Source: Neisseria subflava (GTDB taxonomy: Bacteria > Pseudomonadota > Gammaproteobacteria > Burkholderiales > Neisseriaceae). From it: a DNA stretch of 64,000 nucleotides. The stretch lies in contig NZ_CP073117.1 in NCBI RefSeq assembly GCF_024205745.1, positions 62,001-126,000 of the forward strand. The letters are read 5' to 3'. This document shows, one piece after another, positions 17,404 to 28,059 of this stretch; position 1 is the stretch's first letter; each line of letters starts with the position of its first letter. Made by a program: the position numbers and the translations under genes. The notes beneath the pieces were generated by a model. It had not been told where the DNA came from. It saw only the letters and a program-made list of their open reading frames with translations, and did not search any database.

Positions 17404-18687
17404 TTAGTGTTCTTTCAAAACAGCCATTACATCGGCAACAGTATGGAATGAGCCGAAAACAACGATTCTATCATTTTCGGTTGCTTTAGCCAAAGCAGCG
17501 CGGTAGGCAGCAGCGACAGTTTCAAAAACATTTACATTGTCGATGCCGTGTTCAGACAGTTTAGCCTGCAAAGCCTCCACCGTCATGCCGCGCGGTACAT
17601 CTAAAGGCGCGATATTCCACTCGTCAAACTGATCTTTAACGATTTCCAGCACGCCATCAATATCTTTATCGGACAACATACTGAATACGGCGGTACGTTT
17701 TTGGGCAAAGGCAAGGTTAATCAGGCTGCGGCGCAAAGCACGGGCTGCGTGCGGATTGTGGCCGACATCCAAAACCACCAGCGGACGGCCGGGCAAAACT
17801 TGGAAACGTCCAGGATTCTCAACCAACAGCAAACCGCGTTTAATCGCGCCGATATCAACCGGCAATTGTTCGTTCAAACATTCCAAAACCGTCAATGCAC
17901 ACGCGGTATTGGACAACTGATAGGCACCGCGCAAAGCAGGAAATGGCAAGGAATTGCGGTTACGGCTTTGGCCGTCTGAAGATTGCGGATGGAAGCGGTA
18001 GTTCCACTGTACGCTTTCCATTGACGCAAAATCAAAATCACGTTGAACCATCAATAGTTTTGCACCAATTTCTTCTGCGTGTTTGAGCAATGATTCTGGC
18101 GCAGGATTCTGACCGCATACGGCAGGCTTGCCGCTACGGAACACTCCGGCTTTTTCAAAACCAACCTGCTCGACGGTATCACCCAAAAATGCCTGATGAT
18201 CCAAATCCACGCTGGTAACAACCGAGCAGTCGCCGTCAAATACATTCACAGCATCCAATCGTCCGCCCAAACCGACTTCCAAAATCATTACGTCCACATT
18301 TTCATGCATGAAAATATCAACGGCAGCCAAAGCATTAAACTCAAAATACGTCAGCGAAATTTCGCCGCGTGCCGCTTCGATCCGCTCAAATGAGGAAACA
18401 ATCAATTCATCTGAAACTGGCTGAGTGTTGATGGCGATTCGTTCGTTGTAACGCAGAAGGTGCGGACTGGTCAGCGTACCGACTTTAAAACCGGCCTCTT
18501 TATAAATATGCGACAAATAGGCACATACGGAACCTTTACCATTGGTACCCGCCACCACCACGACAGGACATTGCGGCACCAAATTCATGCGTTTTTTCAC
18601 TTCTCCCACGCGTTCCAAACCCATATCGATAAGGCCGGAACTATGGGCAGTTTCCAAATGAGAAAGCCAGTCTTGTAATGTTTTCAT
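17404..18687 (-). CDS. folC: Dihydrofolate synthase / folylpolyglutamate synthase
   Basis: Adds glutamate to dihydropteroate and then to reduced folates. At 427 residues it is the normal length. The ATP P-loop is VVAGTNGKGSVCAYL near residue 47, with TSPHLLRYNERI next and GLGGRLDAVN near 140. The C-terminal ligase domain contains DVGHNPHAARA. The gene is first in a tight folC-SPOR-cvpA cluster (13-base gap to the SPOR gene), preceded by a single uptake sequence at about 18706. Confidence 0.97.
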   Translation of the reverse strand: MKTLQDWLSHLETAHSSGLIDMGLERVGEVKKRMNLVPQCPVVVVAGTNGKGSVCAYLSHIYKEAGFKVGTLTSPHLLRYNERIAINTQPVSDELIVSSFERIEAARGEISLTYFEFNALAAVDIFMHENVDVMILEVGLGGRLDAVNVFDGDCSVVTSVDLDHQAFLGDTVEQVGFEKAGVFRSGKPAVCGQNPAPESLLKHAEEIGAKLLMVQRDFDFASMESVQWNYRFHPQSSDGQSRNRNSLPFPALRGAYQLSNTACALTVLECLNEQLPVDIGAIKRGLLLVENPGRFQVLPGRPLVVLDVGHNPHAARALRRSLINLAFAQKRTAVFSMLSDKDIDGVLEIVKDQFDEWNIAPLDVPRGMTVEALQAKLSEHGIDNVNVFETVAAAYRAALAKATENDRIVVFGSFHTVADVMAVLKEH

Positions 18688-18726
18688 TAGTATTTATCAC
18701 TTCAAAAGGCCGTCTGAAACAGCCGT

Positions 18727-19179
18727 TTAATCCATATCTGCCGCAAGTTCTGCTTTGTCTTCTTTTCCCCGGCACCAGCGTGCCCACACTTTCAGACGGC
18801 GGTAGGCATCGCGGTCGGTCATGTCGGGCAAGATACAGTGTTTAACCATTTTTCCATCAACATTCCATTGCAGAAACAAAGCATAAACTGTCAACATACT
18901 GCCATCTTGCAAAACCGCGCTTCTTCCTTCTTTCTCGTCATTCAAGTAAACCGTTGCACGGTATTGACGGTCGATGATGATTTTTCTGACCGCATTTCGA
19001 GTCTGAAAATTAACGTTGCGCCAAGCATAGGTAAAACTGCCAGCCAATGCCGCCAAACCTAGCCACATCATCCAGCCGTAAAACTCGGCAAGGCATAAGG
19101 CAACCGCCGAAAGGTGTAAGAAGACAATCAGAATTTTCAAAGAACGCGAGGGCTTTAAGGCCGTCTGAAAACTGCGCAC
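18727..19179 (-). CDS. YgfX/CptA-like membrane protein
   Basis: A 150-residue protein with two membrane helices in its first half (about 15-33 and 36-54) and a cytoplasmic C-terminal part (WRNVNF, LDGSMLTVYALFLQW-like pattern, LPDMTDRDAYRRLKVWARW). This layout fits the YgfX family; E. coli YgfX (CptA) has been reported to interact with FtsZ and MreB. The frame starts with GTG at 19179, 4 bases after the preceding stop, and codons 3-8 lie on an uptake sequence (SFQTA). It lacks the usual sdhE neighbour. Family assignment is moderate. Confidence 0.6.
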   Translation of the reverse strand: MRSFQTALKPSRSLKILIVFLHLSAVALCLAEFYGWMMWLGLAALAGSFTYAWRNVNFQTRNAVRKIIIDRQYRATVYLNDEKEGRSAVLQDGSMLTVYALFLQWNVDGKMVKHCILPDMTDRDAYRRLKVWARWCRGKEDKAELAADMD

Positions 19180-19183
19180 GGCT

Positions 19184-19543
19184 TTACATCATATTGTCGA
19201 AAACAGGCGTAATGTTCAATTCCGCCTCTTCCATATCTAAAACCATATCGTGGATTTCGGTATCGAAAAATTCCCAAAAAGCTTTCAAACTCATGTCTTG
19301 CGGCCATTTGCTTTTATCAATGTCCCAGCCTGCCAATTCGGCTTCAAAAATCTGCTGGTAACGTTCGTCAAAATAAGAAATGACGGATTCGGGTTCGTCA
19401 AATTGCGGCACAAGGAATACGGAGCAGTTGGTGCGCAGTTGCTCGACGGTCAGGTCGGGCATATTTTCATCGGCGGATTTCAGCCATTCCAAAAAACGGG
19501 CGGTCGGCTTCAGCACAACAGCGGTACGGTCAACAAAATACAT
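19184..19543 (-). CDS. Conserved hypothetical protein
   Basis: A 119-residue acidic cytoplasmic protein starting MYFVDRTAVVLKP. It has no signal peptide and no membrane segment. It contains FLEWLKSADENMPDL, FDEPESVISYFDERYQQIFEAEL and WPQDMSLKAFWEFFDTEIHDMVLD, with many Trp, Phe and acidic residues. I recognise no domain. The ATG at 19543 was preferred to an earlier TTG because GAAAG precedes it. It runs into the YgfX-like gene after 4 bases, so the two are probably co-expressed. Confidence 0.75.
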   Translation of the reverse strand: MYFVDRTAVVLKPTARFLEWLKSADENMPDLTVEQLRTNCSVFLVPQFDEPESVISYFDERYQQIFEAELAGWDIDKSKWPQDMSLKAFWEFFDTEIHDMVLDMEEAELNITPVFDNMM

Positions 19544-19578
19544 TATTTTCAACTTTCAAAATCATTCAAACCGATCAT

Positions 19579-19600
19579 GCCGTCTGAAATTTCAGACGGC
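19579..19600. terminator. Short uptake-sequence hairpin
   Basis: GCCGTCTGAA and TTCAGACGGC separated by 2 bases, after the ABC ATPase stop. The left copy reads ATGCCGTCTGAA, the AT-form of the uptake sequence, unlike most copies here. Confidence 0.75.
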
Positions 19601-19606
19601 CCGAGT

Positions 19607-20335
<729 letters not shown>

Positions 20336-20337
20336 GT

Positions 20338-21003
20338 TTATTTGACATTCTCTAAAATTGACCAGATTTTGGACGGCCTGTTTTTAATTTGTTTGGCGTA
20401 ATGCTCGATTTTCTCACTGTTGTCCTTGGTATAAATGCCGCGACACAATATATCCAATGCATCTTTGTTCAAGTCGCCATAACGGTTGTTGGTATATACC
20501 GACAGGATGCAGGCTTTCAGGGGATGGAAGGGAACGCCGTATTTCTGCGCATTGTCCCGATTTCCAAACAGCCATGCGGTATCTGCTAAAGCTGCGTAGT
20601 TGCTCAAAGTTGCAGCTTTAAATAATTTTTCTTTGATCAGCGGATAATTTTTCTGCTTCTGATTTTCCAGTTTGAAAACTTCATTCATCAATTTTTGTGA
20701 ACCGTTAGGCGCAAGTTCGTCTTCTAAAGCTGTTTTATCATATTCAGCTTCAATATCATCAAGTAAGTCTTGTGCCGCTCCCTCGCCGTTTTCTGCGGCT
20801 TTTTTCAGCCAATAGTAAAACTCGCTTTCTTTGAGGTTTACAGGGTCTGTTGTCATTTCCAACTGCATGGCCAGCAGATATTGCGCTTCAGCATCGCCGG
20901 CTTTTGCTTTGCGCCGCAGGTTTTCTTCTCCGCCGGTGCCTAATGCAAATGCCGTACCGGTAATAAGTACAGCCAGCCCACACCAGACATATTTTTTCAA
21001 CAT
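20338..21003 (-). CDS. Sel1-repeat-like exported protein
   Basis: A 221-residue protein with a signal peptide at residues 1-20 (cleavage likely after AFA). Early residues contain Sel1-type helical hairpins: [19 protein letters not shown] and [20 protein letters not shown]. The second half has further helices but weak repeat match. Sel1 repeats mediate protein contacts; the partner is unknown. It sits 15 bases after rsmA and 2 bases before the ABC ATPase gene, an odd setting for either. It could be lineage-specific. Confidence 0.65.
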   Translation of the reverse strand: MLKKYVWCGLAVLITGTAFALGTGGEENLRRKAKAGDAEAQYLLAMQLEMTTDPVNLKESEFYYWLKKAAENGEGAAQDLLDDIEAEYDKTALEDELAPNGSQKLMNEVFKLENQKQKNYPLIKEKLFKAATLSNYAALADTAWLFGNRDNAQKYGVPFHPLKACILSVYTNNRYGDLNKDALDILCRGIYTKDNSEKIEHYAKQIKNRPSKIWSILENVK

Positions 21004-21018
21004 TAAGTTCCCAACCTT

Positions 21019-21798
21019 TCAGACGGCCTTTTGAACCAGATAATTGCTCAATTCCACATATTTCTCAGCGGCAATGTGTTCTGCCCTGTCCTGCGGATTG
21101 ATGCCGACTGCCTGCAAATCCTCATCGCCGGCAAGTTCCTTCAAATTATTGCGTATGGTTTTGCGGCGCTGATGAAAAGCCAGTTTCACCAGTTTGGCAA
21201 AATGTTCAAAATCTTCCGCTTTACCGATACGGTGTTTTACCGGAATCATGCGCACGACGGCCGAATCTACTTTCGGCGCAGGATCAAAAGACTCGGGCGG
21301 TACTTCAATCAACATTTCCATATCGAAGAAATATTGCAACATTACACCCAGACGGCCATAGTCGTTGGTTTTTGGCTGCGCCACCATGCGTTCGACCACT
21401 TCTTTTTGCAGCATAAAGTGCATATCGATCACATCGTCTGCCACTTCGCTCAATCGAAACAAAAGCGGCGTGGAAATATTGTACGGTAGGTTACCGACAA
21501 TTTTTTTCTTACCTTCAATGCTGTTGAAATCAAACTGTAATACATCGCCTTCGTGTATCACCAATTTATCTGCAAACGGCAAGGTTTTCAGACGGCGTAC
21601 GATGTCGCGGTCGATTTCGCAAACATGCAGGCGATTGAGTTTTTTCGCCAAAGGCTCGGTAATGGCTGCCAAGCCCGGGCCGATTTCAATCACGATATCA
21701 TCGGGCTGCGGTCTGACCGCGTTGACAATATCGCTAATAATCCGCGTATCCTGCAAAAAATTCTGCCCGAAGCGTTTCCGGGCCTTATGTTCTTTCAT
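21019..21798 (-). CDS. rsmA: 16S rRNA dimethyladenosine transferase RsmA (KsgA)
   Basis: Dimethylates two adjacent adenosines near the 3' end of 16S rRNA, a late check in small-subunit assembly. It has 259 residues from the ATG at 21798, preceded by AAGAAAG; a TTG four codons earlier is less likely. Motifs are [10 protein letters not shown] at the start, SAM site [13 protein letters not shown], acidic EIDRDIV and the catalytic NLPYNIS (motif IV) near residue 110. The C-terminal domain has [10 protein letters not shown]. It is first in a probable operon with the Sel1-like and ABC ATPase genes. Confidence 0.97.
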   Translation of the reverse strand: MKEHKARKRFGQNFLQDTRIISDIVNAVRPQPDDIVIEIGPGLAAITEPLAKKLNRLHVCEIDRDIVRRLKTLPFADKLVIHEGDVLQFDFNSIEGKKKIVGNLPYNISTPLLFRLSEVADDVIDMHFMLQKEVVERMVAQPKTNDYGRLGVMLQYFFDMEMLIEVPPESFDPAPKVDSAVVRMIPVKHRIGKAEDFEHFAKLVKLAFHQRRKTIRNNLKELAGDEDLQAVGINPQDRAEHIAAEKYVELSNYLVQKAV

Positions 21799-21886
21799 AT
21801 CTTTCTTCAAGCAAGCTGTTTAAGGCAATATTGTAACTGAAACAGGCGTTTTTGTCGGCACGCTTTCAGACGGCATTTGCCTAATT

Positions 21887-22486
21887 TTAAGCAAACGGCG
21901 GCGCTTCCAAACCCAAAGATTTCAGTAGTTGCGCGGTCTCATAAACCGGCAAACCCATCACGCCGGTAAAGCTACCCTGCAAATGCTCGACAAATACGCC
22001 GCCCAAGCCCTGAATCCCATACGCACCGGCTTTGTCCATCGGCTCGCCGCTGGCAACATAGGCTGCAATCTCCTCAGCCGTCAACGTTTTAAAGCGCACT
22101 TCGCTCGTCTGCACCACATCATGGCGCACGCCTTGCCAGTAAACGCATACTGCCGTCAGTACCTGGTGAGTCCGTCCGGACAAACGTTCCAGCATATCGA
22201 CCGCATCCGCCTCGGATTCCGGTTTACCCAAAATAACCGCACCATCCGCCACCGTCGTATCTGCCGTTAACACAGCAAACTCAGGCTCTTGATCATGAGT
22301 AGCAAACCATTGTGCCACCGCCGCCTCATTTTTCTCGCAGGCCATACGGCGCACATACTCTACTGCGGCTTCGTCTTCTTTAGGGGTTTCATCAATATCC
22401 GCAGGAAGGCGGCGTACCGTGAAACCCAAATTCTCCAAAATCTCACGACGGCGCGGACTGCCCGAAGCCAGATAAATTGCGTTCAT
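21887..22486 (-). CDS. Maf-family nucleoside triphosphate pyrophosphatase
   Basis: A 199-residue house-cleaning enzyme that hydrolyses non-canonical or modified nucleoside triphosphates. Signature motifs are YLASGSPRRREIL at the N-terminus, LTADTTVADGAVILGKP near residue 75 and GKAYGIQG-like AGAYGIQGLGG near 160. It is unrelated to the MafA/MafB adhesins and toxins of Neisseria despite the shared name. It lies 14 bases after the gamma-carbonic-anhydrase-like gene, so the two are likely co-transcribed. Confidence 0.92.
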   Translation of the reverse strand: MNAIYLASGSPRRREILENLGFTVRRLPADIDETPKEDEAAVEYVRRMACEKNEAAVAQWFATHDQEPEFAVLTADTTVADGAVILGKPESEADAVDMLERLSGRTHQVLTAVCVYWQGVRHDVVQTSEVRFKTLTAEEIAAYVASGEPMDKAGAYGIQGLGGVFVEHLQGSFTGVMGLPVYETAQLLKSLGLEAPPFA

Positions 22487-22500
22487 TGTATTGGTTTTCC

Positions 22501-23040
22501 TTATTTTGAAATTTTATGCTGACCGGACAGACGGACATAATGCGCAGAAGAATACGTCAAAAATGCCTTTTCCTCATCCGTCAGCGGACGCACTTGTCTC
22601 ACAGGCGAGCCGACGTATAAAAAACCGCTTTCCAAACGTTTGCGCGGCGGCACCAAACTGCCCGCGCCTATCATTACATCATCCTCGACAACCGTATCAT
22701 CCAAAATAATCGAGCCCATGCCCACCAACACACGATTCCCAATTCGACAGCCATGCAGCATGACCTTATGCCCAATCGTCACATCATCGCCGATAATCAA
22801 AGGCGAACCGTCAGGTTTTGCCGCATTCTTATGCGACACATGCAAAACGCTGCCGTCCTGCACATTACTGCGTTTGCCGATAGAAATACTGTTCACATCG
22901 CCGCGCAATACGGCATAAGGCCATATCGATACATCTTCCGCCAGCGACACTTCGCCAATCACTACCGAAGTCTCATCTACAAAACAAGACTCATCAACCG
23001 ACGGCACATAATCCAAAAACGCACGAATAGGGTTTGCCAT
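22501..23040 (-). CDS. Gamma-carbonic-anhydrase-like protein (YrdA family)
   Basis: A 179-residue left-handed beta-helix protein. Hexapeptide repeats run from about residue 15 to 130 (VIGEVSLAEDVSIW, SISIGKRSNVQDG, LIIGDDVTIGHKV). The three zinc-type histidines appear in VLHVS, TIGHKV and MLHGC. YrdA-family proteins have the gamma-carbonic-anhydrase fold, but many lack measurable activity. The ATG at 23040 (MANPIRAF) is the family start; the frame stays open upstream only by reading through an uptake sequence. Confidence 0.88.
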   Translation of the reverse strand: MANPIRAFLDYVPSVDESCFVDETSVVIGEVSLAEDVSIWPYAVLRGDVNSISIGKRSNVQDGSVLHVSHKNAAKPDGSPLIIGDDVTIGHKVMLHGCRIGNRVLVGMGSIILDDTVVEDDVMIGAGSLVPPRKRLESGFLYVGSPVRQVRPLTDEEKAFLTYSSAHYVRLSGQHKISK

Positions 23041-23145
23041 TTCCAATATCCTTTTCTCAAAACCAAAACTGATCAGGCCGTCTGAAAACACGGCGTAAAA
23101 CGATTTTATACTACAACAATACGAAATCAAGCCAGAAAATCATCA

Positions 23146-23179
23146 AAAGGCCGTCTGAAAAAGTTTTCAGACGGCCTTT
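23146..23179. terminator. Uptake-sequence hairpin
   Basis: AAAGGCCGTCTGAAAA and TTTTCAGACGGCCTTT in the divergent space between the YrdA-like and EamA genes. There is no obvious gene ending here, so it may be a leftover or insulate the two promoters. Confidence 0.7.
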
Positions 23180-23277
23180 CATCATAAACCCTTTATCTTG
23201 GCTTACCACTATTTATCATTAGCGCCCCAGCTATATTTTATGGAATAATCGTCTTCATTTCATTCTTGGAGAAGCCG

Positions 23278-24156
23278 ATGGAGACACGTTCGGGAAATTA
23301 TGCAGCACCCCTGCTGGTCGTCGGCTGCGTCGTCTTCGGCTTGGGCAGTTTGATCGTCAAATTTGTCGATGTCGGCTCTTACGCCATCGCATTCTGGCGC
23401 CTGCTGATCGCCGCCCCTATATTCTTCCTGCTCGGTCGTTTTTTCAGACAAAAAATGCCCACGAAAAGAAAAACAGTTGGCTACGCAATCTTATCCGGCG
23501 TTTTCCTCGCATTCGACCTCGCCCTTTGGCATGAAAGCATTCACGCCGTAGGCCCCGGCATTTCCACCTTGCTCAACAGCCTGCAGATTTTCTTTTTAGC
23601 CGCCATCGGCTTCTTCTTTTATTCTGAACGTTTAAGTGCCCTGCAAATTTTAAGTTTGATATTGGCCACCATAGGCGTAGCCTTAATTGGCAGCCCAGAA
23701 TTCGGTCATAACGACAATGCCGCATGGGGATTTGTCAGCGGCGTAGTGTCCGGTGCCATGCTGGCCCTGTCTATGGTTTTCGTACGCAAAACCCATGAGC
23801 AGGAAAAAGTCGGTTTGTTTCCTCTGATGATGATTTTAAGCTTCGGCGGCGCAATGGCGCTGGTCATCCCATCACTGCTATTCGATGCCGCCCATCTTTA
23901 CCCCAAAACTTTAAACGATGTGATTCTAGTCTCCATCTACGGCATCGTTATGCAATGCTTCGCTTGGGCATTGATTGCTTACGCCATCCCGCTTTTATCC
24001 TTGTCACTGACCGGCCTCCTACTGCTCTCCGAACCAGTCGCCGCCATGCTGATCGATTATTTCTGGCTGGATAAACCGATTAATACCGTCCAATGGAGCG
24101 GTGCCACTTTGACTTTATTGGCGATTTATTTAGGTTCGTTAAAAGACAAAAAATAG
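23278..24156 (+). CDS. EamA/DMT-family transporter
   Basis: A 292-residue inner-membrane protein with ten predicted helices arranged as two EamA repeats (about residues 10-138 and 148-288). Repeat marks include AFWRLLIAAPIFFLLGRFF in the first and SLSLTGLLLLSEPVAAMLIDYF in the second. The family exports or takes up metabolites such as amino acids; the substrate is unknown. The ATG at 23278 follows GGAG; an in-frame TTG at 23266 overlaps that site. It is monocistronic. Confidence 0.85.
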   Translation: METRSGNYAAPLLVVGCVVFGLGSLIVKFVDVGSYAIAFWRLLIAAPIFFLLGRFFRQKMPTKRKTVGYAILSGVFLAFDLALWHESIHAVGPGISTLLNSLQIFFLAAIGFFFYSERLSALQILSLILATIGVALIGSPEFGHNDNAAWGFVSGVVSGAMLALSMVFVRKTHEQEKVGLFPLMMILSFGGAMALVIPSLLFDAAHLYPKTLNDVILVSIYGIVMQCFAWALIAYAIPLLSLSLTGLLLLSEPVAAMLIDYFWLDKPINTVQWSGATLTLLAIYLGSLKDKK

Positions 24157-24162
24157 ATACAA

Positions 24163-24196
24163 AAAAGGCCGTCTGAAATTTTTCACGCGGCCTTTT
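24163..24196. terminator. Degenerate uptake-sequence hairpin
   Basis: AAAAAAGGCCGTCTGAAA pairs with TTTTTCACGCGGCCTTTT. The right copy has changed (TTCACGCGGCC), so it no longer counts as an uptake sequence but the stem is still usable. It lies between convergent genes. Confidence 0.75.
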
Positions 24197-24209
24197 AATC
24201 TGTTATTGC

Positions 24210-25229
24210 TTATTTGATACTGGTACCGATACGGCTGAGTTCGCCAAAGTTCATCCAAACGAAGAAGGCTTTACCGACAATCAGTTTGTCATCGACAAAT
24301 CCCCAATAACGGGAATCGGCGCTGTTGTCGCGGTTGTCGCCCATCGCGAAATAACGGCCTTCGGGAACTTTACAGATAAAGCCATTGCCGTCTTCTGCGT
24401 ATTCGCAATTTTCCAAACCGCTTGTTTCAAGCGAGTAATTGCTTTCAGGCATCACTTCGGAGGTATATTTGTTCAATACTGCAATAGATACGGAAGGTTG
24501 ACCGGCCTCTTTGACCACATCAAAGTTTTTGCCGTTCAAGGCCGTCTGAAAACGCTCAAGCGTATGAATCATAGACGGATCGGTATCATCTGCGTATTGA
24601 TAATTGCCATTTGGTTTCTCAGAAATAATTTCACCGTTAACAGTCAAAACCTTATCACGGTATTCCACAACGTCGCCCGGAATACCGACGATACGTTTGA
24701 TGTAATTCATCTCAGGCTGAAGTGGGTAATTGAACACCACGACATCGCCTCGGGCAATATTGCCAACAGGGATAATGACCTTATTCAAAATCGGCAGGCG
24801 GATACCGTAAGAAAATTTGTTCACCAAGATAAAATCGCCTTTGACCAAGCCCGGACGCATGGAGCTGGACGGAATTTGGAACGGCTCGGCAATAAAGCTG
24901 CGCAACACAAAGATAACCAAGATGATGGGGAAAAAGCCGCCCATGTAGTCGGTAAAATGCGCATTGTCTTCGCCGGTCTCGCTTTTTTTCAGACGACCTT
25001 TATGGATTGCCCAAACAATACCGGTGAACACGACAAACACCAGCAATACGGCGGTAAAGCTCATAAATTCGGACAAAATGCCGAATACGCCGACCATGCA
25101 CAAGAGATAACTCCATTGCAGGCCGGAGCTCCATTCGTCGTTTTCCTGACGCTCTTTGCTGCTTTTGAAGTTGAGGACTAAGCCGGCCAGCAGTACAACG
25201 ATTGCACCTAAAGTCAGATTTATACTCAT
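24210..25229 (-). CDS. lepB: Signal peptidase I
   Basis: Cleaves signal peptides of exported proteins on the outer face of the inner membrane. It has 339 residues, with two N-terminal membrane helices (about 3-22 and 40-75) and a periplasmic catalytic domain. The catalytic Ser is in QIPSSSMRPGL near residue 122 and the Lys base in YIKRIVGIPGD near 185; MGDNRDNSADSRYWGF is the conserved box near 300. An internal uptake sequence lies at about 24540. Its ATG overlaps the lepA stop in TAATG, which couples the two genes. Confidence 0.97.
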   Translation of the reverse strand: MSINLTLGAIVVLLAGLVLNFKSSKERQENDEWSSGLQWSYLLCMVGVFGILSEFMSFTAVLLVFVVFTGIVWAIHKGRLKKSETGEDNAHFTDYMGGFFPIILVIFVLRSFIAEPFQIPSSSMRPGLVKGDFILVNKFSYGIRLPILNKVIIPVGNIARGDVVVFNYPLQPEMNYIKRIVGIPGDVVEYRDKVLTVNGEIISEKPNGNYQYADDTDPSMIHTLERFQTALNGKNFDVVKEAGQPSVSIAVLNKYTSEVMPESNYSLETSGLENCEYAEDGNGFICKVPEGRYFAMGDNRDNSADSRYWGFVDDKLIVGKAFFVWMNFGELSRIGTSIK

Positions 25230-27022
25230 TATTTATCACTCACTTGCAGAATCGCCAAGAACGCGCTTTGCGGGATTTCCACATTGCCCACTTGTTTCAT
25301 GCGGCGCTTACCTGCTTTTTGTTTTTCAAGAAGTTTTTTCTTACGCGTAATATCGCCACCGTAACATTTCGCCAAAACGTTTTTACGCAAGGCTTTGACG
25401 TTTTCGCGGGCGATAATCTGGCTGCCGATGGCGGCCTGGACGGCGATGTCGAACATTTGGCGCGGAATCAGTTCGCGCATTTTCGCTGCCAGCTCGCGGC
25501 CTCGGTGAACAGCGCTTTGACGGTGGACAATCAGGCTCAGGGCATCGACTTTTTCGCCGTTGACCATGATGTCGAGCTTAATCAAATCAGACGGTTGGAA
25601 CTCTTTGAAATGGTAGTCCAACGAAGCATAACCGCGTGAAGTCGACTTAAGCTTATCGAAGAAATCCATTACGACTTCGTTCATCGGCAAATCATAAGTC
25701 AGCATGACTTGGCGGCCCATGTATTGCATATTGACCTGGACGCCGCGCTTTTGATTACACAAAGTCATAACGTTACCGACATATTCCTGCGGCACGAGGA
25801 TGGTCGCAGTAATAATCGGCTCAAGAATGGTTTCGATGGTGCTGATTTCAGGCAGTTTGGACGGATTTTCAACTTCGATTTTCTCGCCGTTTTTCAACAC
25901 GACTTCATAAACCACCGTTGGCGCAGTGGTAATCAAGTCCATGTCGAACTCGCGCTCCAAACGCTCCTGCACGATTTCCAAGTGCAACAGGCCCAAGAAG
26001 CCGCAACGGAAGCCGAAACCTAATGCTTGGGAAACTTCAGGCTCAAATTTCAACGAAGCATCGTTCAGCTGCAATTTTTCCAACGCGTCACGCAAAGCTT
26101 CATAATCGTGGCTTTCCACAGGATAGAGGCCTGCAAATACTTGGCTTTGTACTTCTTGGAAGCCGGGCAGCGGCTCAGAGGCAGGGTTGGCAACCAAAGT
26201 AACCGTATCGCCGACTTTCGCCTGACCCAATTCTTTCACGCCGGTAATCAAAAAGCCCACTTCGCCGGCTTTCAGTTCTTGTTTTTGAACTGATTTTGGT
26301 GTGAATACGCCCAGCTGTTCGACCTGCGTTTCCGCCTTGGTGCTCATAAAGCGCACTTTGTCTTTCAGCTTGATGGTGCCGTTTTTCACACGAATCAACA
26401 TGACCACACCGACGTAGTTGTCAAACCACGAATCGACGATAACGGCTTGCAGCGGCGCGTTTTCGTCGCCGGTCGGCGCGGGAATTTTGGCAACGATTTC
26501 TTCCAAAACATCTTCCACACCAATGCCGCTTTTGGCAGAACATTGAACCGCACCGACGGCATCAATGCCGATAATGTCTTCAATTTCCTGCTCCACGCGT
26601 TCGGGTTCTGCGGCAGGCAAGTCAATTTTGTTCAAAACAGGCACGACTTCCACGCCCAAATCAATCGCGGTATAGCAGTTCGCCACGGTTTGCGCTTCTA
26701 CGCCTTGAGACGCGTCAACCACCAAAAGCGCGCCTTCGCAAGCCGACAGCGAACGGGAAACTTCGTAAGAGAAGTCGACGTGTCCCGGAGTATCAATCAG
26801 ATTGAGCTGATACACCTGCCCGTCTCGTGCTTTATAGTTGAGCGCGGCGGTTTGCGCTTTAATGGTAATGCCGCGCTCTTTTTCGATGTCCATGGAGTCG
26901 AGCACCTGCGTACTCATTTCGCGCAAATCCAAACCGCCGCAGTATTGGATAAAACGGTCGGCAAGCGTCGATTTACCGTGGTCGATGTGGGCAATAATGG
27001 AGAAATTCCGTATGTTTTTCAT
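25229..27022 (-). CDS. lepA: Elongation factor 4 (LepA), ribosomal back-translocase
   Basis: A translational GTPase that acts on stalled or mis-set ribosomes. At 597 residues it is exactly family-sized. G motifs are [14 protein letters not shown] near residue 10, [12 protein letters not shown] near 78 and [13 protein letters not shown] near 132; the LepA-specific C-terminal domain ends [17 protein letters not shown], with [15 protein letters not shown]. It is the first gene of the lepA-lepB operon, an arrangement common in proteobacteria. Confidence 0.98.
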   Translation of the reverse strand: MKNIRNFSIIAHIDHGKSTLADRFIQYCGGLDLREMSTQVLDSMDIEKERGITIKAQTAALNYKARDGQVYQLNLIDTPGHVDFSYEVSRSLSACEGALLVVDASQGVEAQTVANCYTAIDLGVEVVPVLNKIDLPAAEPERVEQEIEDIIGIDAVGAVQCSAKSGIGVEDVLEEIVAKIPAPTGDENAPLQAVIVDSWFDNYVGVVMLIRVKNGTIKLKDKVRFMSTKAETQVEQLGVFTPKSVQKQELKAGEVGFLITGVKELGQAKVGDTVTLVANPASEPLPGFQEVQSQVFAGLYPVESHDYEALRDALEKLQLNDASLKFEPEVSQALGFGFRCGFLGLLHLEIVQERLEREFDMDLITTAPTVVYEVVLKNGEKIEVENPSKLPEISTIETILEPIITATILVPQEYVGNVMTLCNQKRGVQVNMQYMGRQVMLTYDLPMNEVVMDFFDKLKSTSRGYASLDYHFKEFQPSDLIKLDIMVNGEKVDALSLIVHRQSAVHRGRELAAKMRELIPRQMFDIAVQAAIGSQIIARENVKALRKNVLAKCYGGDITRKKKLLEKQKAGKRRMKQVGNVEIPQSAFLAILQVSDK

Positions 27023-27055
27023 ATTGTTATTAAGATAAATGCAATTAAAGTCGGA

Positions 27056-27098
27056 AAGGCCGTCTGAAAAAACAGGGATTCGGTTTTCAGACGGCCTT
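27056..27098. terminator. Uptake-sequence hairpin terminator
   Basis: Inverted pair with a 13-base loop between the mtnN stop and the lepA start on the minus strand. Confidence 0.8.
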
Positions 27099-27154
27099 AG
27101 AATAAGGTTGAATCGTACCGTATTCTAACGGAAATTCAACGTTTCTGCATGATT

Positions 27155-27856
27155 TTATAGCGATTTGACAATCTCGGTTACCATCTTCGCCGAGCTGACG
27201 GCCGCCGTTTTCAAAAACTCTTCAAAGCTGATGTCCGCTTTCTCATCTGCCGAATCGGATACAGCGCGAATAATCACAAATGGCACTTCCAACTGGTAAC
27301 AAGTCTGCGCAATCGCCGCAGCTTCCATTTCCACTGCTTTTACGTCTAGGAAATGGCTGCGGATTTCCGCGACACCTTCACTGCTGTGCACAAAACGGTC
27401 GCCACTGACAATCAGGCCTTGCGTTACGGCCGCACCTTCAAACACTTGCGCCGCCTTTTCTGCTTGGCAAATCAGGTTTTTATCCGATGCAAACACAGCA
27501 GGAAGTTGCGGTACTTGCCCCCAAACATAACCAAAAGCCGTTACATCGACATCGTGATGCGCCACAGTTTCGCCGATAACCACATCACCAACCTTCAGGC
27601 CCTTGCCCAAACCGCCTGCACTGCCGGTATTGATGACGCAATCCGGTGCAAACTGATGAATGACCCAAGAAGTCGAAACCGCCGCATTGACCTTACCGAT
27701 ACCGCTCAAAACCAATACCATGCGTTTTCCGGCCAATTCGCCTTCATACGCCGAGAATTTACCGAAGGACACATGCTTGACATTGGCCATGCTTTCACGC
27801 AAAAGCTCGATTTCCTGCTCCATTGCGCCGACCACGGCAATTGTTTGTACTGACAT
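27155..27856 (-). CDS. mtnN: 5'-methylthioadenosine/S-adenosylhomocysteine nucleosidase
   Basis: Removes adenine from methylthioadenosine and S-adenosylhomocysteine, recycling by-products of polyamine synthesis and methylation and forming the AI-2 precursor. It has 233 residues. Motifs are VVGAMEQEIELL at the N-terminus, INTGSAGGLGKGLKVGDVVIG, VSGDRFV, AVEMEAAAIAQTCY and the catalytic Asp in RAVSDSADEKA near residue 200. It is divergent from pilT2. I recall the same mtnN-pilT2 neighbourhood in meningococci. Confidence 0.96.
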   Translation of the reverse strand: MSVQTIAVVGAMEQEIELLRESMANVKHVSFGKFSAYEGELAGKRMVLVLSGIGKVNAAVSTSWVIHQFAPDCVINTGSAGGLGKGLKVGDVVIGETVAHHDVDVTAFGYVWGQVPQLPAVFASDKNLICQAEKAAQVFEGAAVTQGLIVSGDRFVHSSEGVAEIRSHFLDVKAVEMEAAAIAQTCYQLEVPFVIIRAVSDSADEKADISFEEFLKTAAVSSAKMVTEIVKSL

Positions 27857-28059
27857 CTCGTTACCTTTCCATTCACTAATCGAGCAACATTATAACAGCA
27901 GAATTTAAAATCACAGGGATACTGAAAAATCTGCTATATTCCTAGAACGACACTCAATTTAAAACAGATAGCCACTCTAGCTAGCAAACAGCAAATAATG
28001 ATTGCTTCTGTTATAATTATTCTCAATAAAATAACTTAATATTAACTATCTAAATTCTT

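Noticed and set aside
23041-23130. 30-residue N-terminal extension of the YrdA-like protein
   Set aside because: It translates an uptake sequence (FSDGL) and upstream DNA; the ATG at 23040 matches the family start.
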